Assembly: GCA_034096865.1 (NCBI GenBank)
Contig: JAWQFJ010000571.1
Location: 7,501 to 71,500, forward strand
DNA length: 64,000 nt
DNA from: Theodoxus fluviatilis
Lineage: Eukaryota > Mollusca > Gastropoda > Cycloneritida > Neritidae
Reading direction: 5' to 3'
In this document: piece after piece, positions 1 through 9,800 of the stretch
How positions within the stretch are numbered: the first letter of the stretch is position 1
Layout of the letters: the number at the start of each line of letters is the position of its first letter
Program-made: the position numbers and the translations under genes
Notes under the pieces: model-generated
Database searches by the model: none
What the model saw: only the letters and a program-made list of their open reading frames with translations
Told to the model about the DNA's origin: nothing

Positions 1-2560
1 TATAGTTGTGGTGGTATAGTGGTGGTTGTAGTGGTGGTGGTGGTGGATAGTGGTGGTGTAGTGATGTGGTGGTAGTGATGGTGGTGGTGGTATAGTGGTG
101 GTGGTAGTGATGGTGGTGGTGGTATAGTGGTGGTGTAGTGGTGTGGTGGTATAGTGGTGGTTGTAGTGATGGTGTGGTGGTATAGTGGTGGTTGTAGTGA
201 TGGTGGTGGTGGTATAGTGGTGGTTGTAGTGATGGTGGTGGTGGTATAGTGGTGGTTGTAGTGATGGTGATGGTGGTGGAATAGTGGTGGTTGTAGTGAT
301 GGTGATGGTGGTATAGTGGTGGTTGTAGTGATGGTGGTGGTGGTATAGTGGTGGTTGTAGTGATGGTGGTGGTGGTATAGTGGTGGTTGTAGTGATGGTG
401 GTCGTGGTATAGTGGTGGTTGTAGTGATGGTGGTGGTATAGTGGTGGTTGTAGTGGTGGTGGTACAGTGGTGGTGGTAGTGGTGGTTGTAGTGATGGTGG
501 TGGTGGTATAGTGGTGGTTGTAGTGATGGTGGTGGTGGTATAGTGGTGGTGGTATAGTTGTGGTGGTATAGTGGTGGTTGTAGTGGTGGTTGTAGTGGTG
601 GTGGTTGTGGAATAGTGGTGGTTGTAGTGATGGTGGTGGTGGTATAGGGGTGGTGGTATAGTTGTGGTGGTATAGTGGTGGTTGTAGTGGTGGTTGTAGT
701 GGTGGTGGTGGTGGAATAGTGGTGGTTGTAGTGATGGTGGTGGTGGTATAGTGGTGGTGGTATAGTTGTGGTGGTATAGTGGTGGTTGTAGTGGTGGTTG
801 TAGTGATGATGGTGGTGGTATAGTTGTGGTGGTATAGTTGTGGTTGTATAGTGTTGGTTGTAGTGATGGTGGTGGTGGAATAGTGGTGGTTGTAGTGATG
901 GTGGTGGTTGTAGTGATGGTGGTGGTGGTATAGTGGTGGTGGTATAGTTGTGGTTGTATAGTGGTGGTTGTAGTGGTGGTGGTGGTGGAATAGTGGTGGT
1001 TGTAGTGATGGTGGTGGTGGTATAGTGGGGGTTGTAGTGATGGAGATGGTGGTATAGTGGTGGTTGTAGTGATGGTGGTGGTGGTATAGTGGTGGTGGTA
1101 TAGTGGTGGTGGTATAGTTGTGGTGGTATAGTTGTGGTTGTAGTGATGGTGGTGGTGGTATAGTGGTGGTTGTAGTGATGGTGGTGGTGGTATAGTGGTG
1201 GTGGTATAGTTGTGGTGGTATAGTTGTGGTTGTAGTGATGGTGGTGGTGGTATAGTGGTGGTTGTAGTGATAGTGGTGGTGGTATAGTGGTGGTTGTAGT
1301 GATGGTGGTGGTGGTATAGTGGTGGTTGTAGTGATGGTGGTGGTGGTATAGTGGTGGTTGTAGTGATGGTGGTGGTATAGTGGTGGTTGTAGTGATGGTG
1401 GTGGTGGTATAGTGGTGGTTGTAGTGATGGTGGTGGTGGTATAGTGGTGGTTGTAGTGATGGTGGTAGTGGTGGTTGTAGTGATAGTGGTGGTGGTATAG
1501 TGGGGGTTGTAGTGGTGGTGGTGGTATAGTGGGGGTTGTAGTGATGGTGGTAGTGGTGGTTGTAGTGATGGTGGTGGTGGTATAGTGGGGGTTGTAGTGA
1601 TGGTGGTGGTGGTGGTATAGTGGGGGTTGTAGTGATGGTGATGGTGGTGGTATAGTGGGGGTTGTAGTGATGGTGGTGGTGTTATAGTGGTGGTTGTAGT
1701 GATGGTGATGGTGGTAGTGGTGGTTGTAGTGATGGTGGTGGTGGTATAGTGGGGGTTGTAGTGATGGTGGTGGTGGTATAGTGGGGGTTATAGTGATGGT
1801 GGTGGTATAGTGGTGGTGGTATAGTTGTGGTGGTATAGTGGTGGTTGTAGTAGTGGTGGTGGTGGAATACTGGTGGTTGTAGTGATGGTGGTGGTGGTAT
1901 AGTGGGGGTTGTAGTGGTGGTGGTGGTAGTGGTGGTTGTAGTGATGGTGGTGGTGGTATAGTGGGGGTTGTAGTGATGGTGGTAGTGGTGGTTGTAGTGA
2001 TGGTGGTGGTGGTATAGTGGTGGTGGTATAGTGGTGGTGGTATAGTTGTGGTTGTAGTGATGGTGGTGTTGGTATAGTGGTGGTAGTGGTGGTTGTAGTG
2101 ATGGTGGTAGTGGTGGTGGTAGTGGTGGTTGTAGTGATGGTGGTGGTGGTAGTGGTGGTTGTAGTGATGGTTGTAGAGATGGTGGTGGTGGTTGTAGTGA
2201 TGGTTGTAGAGATGGTGGTGGTGGTACAGTGGTGGTATAGTGGTGGTTGTAGAGATGGTGGTGGTAGTATAGTGGTGGTTGTGGTGATGGTTGTAGAGAT
2301 GGTGGTGGTGGTACAGTGGTGGTGGTATAGTGGTGGTTGTAGAGATGGTGGTGGTAGTATAGTGGTGGTGGTACAGTGGTGGTGGTATAGTGGTGGTTGT
2401 AGTGATGGTGGTGGTAGTATAGTGGTGGTTGTAGTGATGGTGGTGGTGATATAGTGGTGTTGATTGTAGAGATGGTGGTGTTTATATAATGGTGGTTGTA
2501 GTGGTGGTGGTAGTATTGGTTGTAGAGGTGGTGGTGATATAGTGATGATTGTAGTGTATT
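1..2560. repeat. GGT/GAT/TAG-rich minisatellite, about 2.5 kb
   Basis: The stretch is built from variant units of about 29-36 bp, each combining GTGGTTGTAGTGATGGTGG with a variable run of GGT triplets and a TATAGTGG link. Units differ mainly in the number of GGT triplets. The array enters from the left window edge and decays near 2480-2560. Long open frames on both strands follow from the triplet composition and are not genes. Confidence 0.95.
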
Positions 2561-3004
2561 CACGTCAGTCGCATGTATCTCAATTATGCAAAGGTCTACA
2601 ATAACCTTTAATGTCAACTTTCACACATTAAATTTTTATAATTTTTAAACACCCTTAAATACTTGATTAAGTTTTTGAGTAAAGTTAGAACTGGACCTTG
2701 TGGTCGACAACAAAACTCAGTATTTGCTAAGAAAATCTTATTTGAATCTGCAGTCTGATTGGCTAAGCTTGTGCCTCACCCATCTTTCTTGGTTAAGTGA
2801 ACCAATCAGAATGAAGCTTTTGCATTCTGAAAATCATCAAATTCTTCACAAATGGGAATAAAAAAAAACAGCATATAAATGAGATTAGTTGGATATTTCT
2901 TGAGTTAAGAATTTTTCAAGGTTATGCTTATCTAATGAGTTTTTCAAAATTTTAATCTCAAACCTACCTAAACGGAGAGAGATGAATCAAAGTTACTTAG
3001 ATCT
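2561..3004. other. Unique AT-rich sequence, no gene seen
   Basis: Ordinary AT-rich sequence between the minisatellite and a MITE. I see no exon, no open frame with family similarity and no clear repeat. Confidence 0.5.
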
Positions 3005-3240
3005 GGGCTCGTATTCACAACGGCGATTTATCTATTTAACACTCGATTTATCCTCTAGCCCCGCGTTATCTTGATCGGTTAGATAAGGTACGCTCGTCAG
3101 AGGATCCTATGTTGCGCTTTGCTATATATACTGGTTTCCAGCCAAGGGAGAGCGGAACAGGCAGTTGGAATCGTCTGAGTTTAGAGATAAATCGGAGTTA
3201 ACATAAATCGCCGATAAATTGCCGTTGTGAATACGGGCCC
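3005..3240. mobile_element. MITE-like element with about 26-bp terminal inverted repeats
   Basis: The left end GGGCTCGTATTCACAACGGC and the reverse complement of the right end GGGCCCGTATTCACAACGGC match over about 26 bp with two mismatches. The 236-bp interior has no coding capacity. This is the layout of a non-autonomous DNA transposon. The target duplication is not certain; CTGGG occurs at both edges but overlaps the TIR. Confidence 0.75.
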
Positions 3241-3666
3241 TGGGCAATAAAACTGACAGGACACTCAAATGCATTAAAAAGTGGGAATATGTGATAACAA
3301 AAGTGTGATTTTATCTGAATATTATGTTTTTGGAGGTGAATGCAGCACATGATTATTCTTCTGAAACTTGGAAGTGATGCACCAGGTTTAATCAGTAAAT
3401 ATAATTTACATCTCATTTCTGAAAATGGGATGTAATGCACCAGGTGTGTTTTCTGATCAGATTTTGTCAGAAATCTGTTGACAAATAGTTTAATCAGTAG
3501 ATATAATTTATCATTCATTCATTGTCTCTGTCTCTCTGTCTTGGTCTCTTTCTCAGTCTCTGTCTCTCTCTCTCATTCTGTTTTAGACTGTGCAGTATTT
3601 GATATGAAATGTTAAGGATCCCTCTTGAAAGTGATAAAAGTTCATCCTCTGACCCTCTCTTTCCAG
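3241..3666. other. Intron or upstream sequence, no gene seen
   Basis: No convincing exon here. A pyrimidine tract near 3530-3580 and CTCTCTTTCCAG at 3655-3666 form the acceptor of the exon starting at 3667. Confidence 0.5.
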
Positions 3667-3813
3667 AACGACATTGCAGTAGCATGGTCTGACATGATCT
3701 GCATGAGCATTGATGACGAGTGCGATCGCACTTTTGGAGTCATGATCAGGAACTCTGATGGCAGCAGCCACACTGTGATAGGACTCAAGACTTACAATGA
3801 ATCCACATTCAAG
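3667..3813 (+). CDS. Unidentified + gene, exon A (49 codons, phase 0-0)
   Basis: The acceptor is CTCTCTTTCCAG, then AAC GAC ATT; the donor is TTCAAG|GTAAGG. The protein segment runs from [10 protein letters not shown] to KTYNESTFK. The last 45 nt of this exon plus the donor are the first copy of the tandem array that follows, so several further GGTAAG sites lie within 500 bp downstream. Confidence 0.8.
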
Positions 3814-6800
3814 GTAAGGCAGCCACACTGTGATAGGACTCAAGACTTACAATGAATCCACATTCAAGGTAAGGCAGCCACACTGTGATAGGACTCAAGA
3901 TATACAATGAATCCACGTTCAGGGTAAGGCAGCTACACTGTGATTGCATTGAAGATATACAATGAATCCACATTCACTGCAAGGCAGCTACACCTGATTG
4001 CATTGAAGATATACAATGAATCCACATTCAACTTCAAGGTAAGGCAGCTACACTGTGATTGCATTGAAGATATACAATGAATCCACATTCAACTTCAAGG
4101 TAAGGCAGCTACACTGTGATTGCATTGAAGATATACAATGAATTCACATTCAGGGTAAGCCAGCTACAGGGTGATTGCATTGAAGATATACAATGAATCC
4201 ATATTCACGGTAAGGCAGCTACACTGTGATTGCATTGAAGATATACAATGAATCCACGTTCAGGGTAAGGCAGCTGCAAGCTGTACATGCTGTATACAGT
4301 ACCAACATGGACCTTCTGACTTGGGAGTTAGGAGCATGAATGGCAGTAGCCACACCACGACTGGATTCAATACAGACTATAAATCTACCTTCAAGGTAAG
4401 TTGGCGACAAGCTGTATATGGCCTGTACAATACTGCCGTTTGAGCCTTCTTGACTAAGCTAGTAAGGAGCATGAATGCCAGTAACTGCACTGAAATGAGA
4501 TATATTGAAAACTTACAACCAACCTACCTTAAAGGTAAGTTGACTGCAAGCTGTATGTGGTCTACACAATGCTGTCATTAGAGCCTTCTTGAATATGGGA
4601 GTAAGGAGCATGGAAGCCAGTAACCGCACTGACATGAGATACATTGAAAACTTACAACCAAGCTACCTTCAGGGTAAGTCAACTGCAAGCTGTATATGGC
4701 CTGTACAGTGTTGTAGTTAGAGCCTTCTTGAATATGAGAGTAAGGAGCATGGAAGCCAGTAACCACACTGAGATGAAATATATTGAAAACTTACAACCAA
4801 CCTACCTTAAAGGTAAGTTGACTGCAAGCTGTATATGGTCTGTGCAATGCTGTCATCAGAGCCTTCTTGAAGGAGCATGAATGCCAGTAACAACACTGTT
4901 ATGAGATAGAAAACTTACTGTGGTATCCTCACTCTGCGCAGTGAGTTCAGTTCAGTTGAGAGTTTCAGTTCAGTGTGAGTTCTGCCAGTTCAGTTTTGGA
5001 ATAAACAGATTGACTTTGGCTTGCCTGGGTTCGAGTCCACTTCTGTTGCTCTTGGCGATACTACATTTGGCGACGAGGACTGAGGATGCCGACCTTCGGC
5101 CGTTTGCAGGAATTTAGGCTCGAGGAGGAGGAGGATTGGGAGCAATACATCGCTCGAATGAAACATTACTTCGCGGCCAATGACATCGAGGATGCGAACA
5201 AACAGAAAGCGATCCTTCTGAGTGCATGTGGGGCCAGCACTTACAAGCTCATGTGTGATTTGCGGGCGCCAGCTCAACCAGGGGATGGATCGTTTGACGA
5301 ACTGGTCACGGCCGTTCAGAAGCACCTGAAGCCGAAACCATCGGAAATCGTACAGCGGTTCAAGTTCCACACACGCGTACGTCACGAGAGCGAGACGGTC
5401 TCGACTTACGTGGCAGAATTACGTCATTTGTCACGTGACTGCAACTTCACAGGCGACTCACTGGAGTCGATGCTGAGAGACAGACTAGTGTGTGGCATCA
5501 ACAATGACCGGATCCAGAGGCGCCTCCTGGCAGAGAAGGAGTTAACGTTCTCCAAAGCACTAGAGATGGCCACTGCGGTGGAACTAGCGGAAAAGAGTGC
5601 GGTGGATTTGCGAGGAGGGGCGGCTAGGTCAACCGCTGGTGGAATGAAAGAGACCGTGGTTAGTGTTGATAAAGTGAGCAGTTCGGCAGTCAGATCTATC
5701 ACCAGGGGAGAGAACCAGGCTGGTGGGAAGAGCAAACAGATGAACATTGAGTGTTGGTTTTGCAAGGGCAGAGGTCACATGCAGCGTCAGTGTCAGCAGT
5801 ATCGGGCAGAGAGAGAGAAAAGAAGACAGGCAAAAAGTGACACAGTCTCAAAAAGGGCCACAGTGAAGAATGTCGACGACTCAGACTCGGAGGGCGACGC
5901 TGAGGTGTTCACTGTGTTCAGAACACAAAACAAGGAGAAGCCGTACATGGTGACGGTGTCTGTGGAGGGTGTGCCCATAGAAATGGAAGTGGATACTGGA
6001 GCGTCTCTGACGGTGATCAGTGAAGGTACACTCAAGAGCATCAGGCGTGGAGCGTATCTGCCACTTCGGAAATGCACGCGAAGATTGAAGACGTACACCG
6101 GCGATGAAATTCCAGTGTTGGGCGAGGGCCAGGTGGCCGTGACCTACAAAGGGAGCACACCGGTGACGTGCGAAGTCATCGTGGTGAAAGGAACAGGGCC
6201 AGATCTGTTGGGAAGAGATTGGCTCAAGCAGGTGAAGCTGGATTGGTCAGAAATCTTTTCTGTGCACAGTGGAGAAGCCCGAGCCAAAGACATGGACTTA
6301 GAGCTGATCCTGGGTGCGAATGCAGAGGCGTTTGAAGATGTGAGGGGCACCATCAAAGGGGTCAAAGCCTCTATTTTTGTGTTGCATTCTTTCACACAAA
6401 TCCTTTTTTGCACAAGACCACAGCACACTTGATTCGAGAGAGAAAATGGGCATCTTTATTAAGAAAGCATAGTAACCAACGATTAACACAACATCCAGTA
6501 TTCTTTCTTAATAAAGAGCCAGTGACACCATATATTATACATACGACAGTATAATAATCATAGCAGCATGCCTCAGAACCTCAAAGATATTATTGCTTAT
6601 ATAACACGGCTGAGGTTGTGCAAACAAATGTACACATCACTCACATTGCAAATTTTCCTCTTCAGAAACAGAATTCTACATTCATACAATTAATCAAAAC
6701 CATGACCCTGGTTATGTCCCTTGTTCTGATCTCAGTGTTATTTGTTCTAGTAGTTTTACCTCTCACCCATGTACAAAATTATTTACAATCACATCATAAC

Positions 6801-9800
6801 ATGTAACTAATCTTCTTGACCCCTGTTTTGTGTGAGGGCTGACCGCCTAAATAATATGAAGGAAGGACCTGCGGTAAAAAACCCCATGGGAAAAAGCATG
6901 GCTCCTACCCTTCCAGAGTCACTAGGGACGCGATCAATTGAGTAACCAGTCAGTACATGGAAAGCAATATATGTGACTGTTTAGTAAAACAACAAGGGTT
7001 GGTGGCAGCTAGGGGTGGAGGGTGGGGAAAAATTTTGAGTTGATGCCAGTTCTCCCTGGGACAATTCAGGAATGACCTGATTCCTGCGCGTGCGTTCACG
7101 CACTGGGGCTGGCAATTGCCAGACCCCCCTCCAGAAGCTGAGCGCGGTCAGCGCACTGACCGGAAGTTAGGAGCAGACAACATGAGAAACCATCTGCTAA
7201 TGGCATCCAACAACCGTGATCTGTGGCCCCGTGCAAAAAATTGTGTTTGTGTTGCATTCTTTCACACAAATCCTTTTTTGCACAAGACCACAGCACACTT
7301 GATTCGAGAGAGAAAATGGGCATCTTTATTAAGAAAGCATAGTAACCAACGATTAACACAACATCCAGTATTCTTTCTTAATAAAGAGCCAGTGACACCA
7401 TATATTATACATACGACAGTATAATAGTCATAGCAGCATGCCTCAGAACCTCAAAGATATTATTGCTTATATAACACGGCTGAGGTTGTGCAAACAAATG
7501 TACACATCACTCACATTGCAAATTTTCCTCTTCAGAAACAGAATTCTACATTCATACAATTAATCAAAACCATGACCCTGGTTATGTCCCTTGTTCTGAT
7601 CTCAGTGTTATTTGTTCTAGTAGTTTTACCTCTCACCCATGTACAAAATTATTTACAATCACATCATAACATGTAACTAATCCTCTTGACCCCTGTTTTG
7701 TGTGAGGGCTGACCGCCACAGCTATAAGGAGTTGCAGACGACTTATAGCAGCCCCCACACAACCCAGAGAATGAAACTAGAGAGAAGACCAACTGACGCA
7801 CGAAAAACAGACACAATACCCGGTAGGTATGTGCAACCACCGTGCCATCTGCAGAAAAAGTGTAACGTTCATATTAGAGTAGATTCCGTGACTAACAGTG
7901 GAGATATTGAGTGTGCAGGTATTGCGTGTTTGGCCGAGTGGAAAGTAATGAACAACTTATCAAGGCCCAATGTTATATCTGCGAGACTGAGATTGTGCTT
8001 GGATACTGCCAAGTCCCCTACTCTCACAATTCATGGAAGGTTCATAAAAACATAGCCATGAAAAGAGTTTGTAGGATAGGTTTGGAGATTGGTATGCGAT
8101 GATCCCTGTGGGTTTTAATGTTTTCCACAGCCCAACCGCGCTACTTCAAACCACGGCCAGTACCCTACGCCTTGCGTGACAAAGTGAGCCAAGAGTTGGA
8201 TCGTCTGGAAACGGAGGGAACGATAGAGAAAGTACAGTTCTCTGACTGGGCTGCTCCGATAGTCACTGTAGTCAAACCCGACAAGAGCCTTCGCATTTGT
8301 GGCAACTACAAGGTGACTGTGAATGCGGCCTCGAAGTTGGACAACTATCCTATCCCCAAGACCGACGACTTGCTGGCTAGCCTCGGGGGTGGGAAGTTCT
8401 TCACCAAACTGGATCTGACGCAGGCCTATCAGCAGCTGGAGCTCGATGAGGCCTCTAAGGAGTTCACCACAATTAATACACACCAAGGCTTGTATCGTTA
8501 CAATCGCCTGCCTTATGGGGTGTCCTCAGCTCCAGGGATTTTTCAGAGGACGATCGAGGGCCTGTTGAGAGGCTTGACCAACGTGCACGTCCGCATCGAT
8601 GACATCCTGGTGGCAGGAAAGACCCGTGATGAACACCTGACAACATTACGGACAGTGCTACAGTGCCTGAAGGAGGCCGGGGCAAAGCTGAAGAAGAAAA
8701 AGTGTGTCTTCATGGCCACCGAGGTGATCTACTTGGGTCTGAAGATAGATCAGACAGGGATCCAGCCGGTGCCGGAGAAGGTGAAGGCGATCCAAGAAAT
8801 GCCTCGACCCACAGACGTGAAAAAACTGCAGGCCTACCTGGGAATGGTGAATTATTATTCCCGGTTCCTGCCCCAACTCTCCACAGTACTGGCTCCTTTG
8901 TACAGTCTGCTACAGAAAGGAGTGAAATGGTGTTGGGAAGATCAACACAAGCTAGCATGGACTGACTGAAAAAGATTGCTCCAGTCACCCCAACTGGTCG
9001 TTCATTTCGACTCCACCAAGGATATCGTCCTTTCCTGTGATGCGTCCAACTATGGGGTTGGAGCGGTGATCGCACATCGGATGGAAGATGGCAGTGAACG
9101 GCCAGTTGCGTTCGCATCACGCACCATGAACAGCGCTGAGAAGAACTACAGCCAGGTGGAGAAGGAGGCTCTGGCCATTATCTTCGGCATAAAGAAGTTC
9201 CATCAGTATCTCTATGGACAGAAGTTTGAGATCATCACCGATCACAAGCCGCTGTTGGGACTATTCGGTGAGAACAGGCAGATACCAGCCATGGCCGCCG
9301 CCAGGATTCAAAGATGGGCTCTCACGCTTGCTGCGTATGAATATCAGCTGAAGTTCAAAGAGGGCAAGAAACACAGCAACGCGGATGGCCTTAGCCGGCT
9401 GCCACTTGAGGTCACAGTGGGAGTGAAGCCTGAAAGAGGAGAGACAGTCCTGCTGATGGAGCAGGTGGAGACGATGCCGGTTACAGCCAAGCAGATACGA
9501 CAGTGGACGAGCTCAGACCCTGTGCTGTCAAGAGTGAAGGAGTTTGTCCAGAAAGGCTGGCCTGAGCGTAGCGACGACAAGAGCGTCCAGCCATACTTGG
9601 CTCGGACGATGGAGCTGAGCCTGATGGATGGCTGCTTACTATGGGGAACGCGAGTGGTGATCCCGCCCAGGGGACGCAAGCGCTTGTTGGAAGACTTACA
9701 CGAGTCACACCCGGGCATGACGGGGATGAAGGCGTTGGCGCGCTCATACATATGATGGCCGAACCTGGACCGCGACATCGAGGCGACGGTGCGTGGCTGT

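Larger units (their letters stand above)
6372..8130. mobile_element. Nested non-autonomous insertion flanked in part by LTR-like direct repeats
   Basis: About 1.75 kb of AT-rich sequence separates the protease and RT parts of the Gypsy element. It contains two 471-bp direct repeats (6377-6847 and 7247-7717, offset 870 bp), with only two differences seen, separated by 399 bp. A further ~400 bp (7718-8130) of unassigned sequence follows. The repeats contain TTCTTAATAAAGAGCC and lack clear TG...CA ends, primer-binding site or polypurine tract. A short LTR-type or pseudo-LTR element is possible but not shown. The exact edges are uncertain. Confidence 0.7.

Noticed and set aside
1682..2617. His/Tyr/Pro-rich 311-codon - frame
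   Set aside because: Triplet minisatellite artefact.
7702..8055. 117-codon frame inside the nested insertion
   Set aside because: Starts in the direct repeat and has no recognisable domain; overlapping alternative frames look equally plausible. Not called as a gene.
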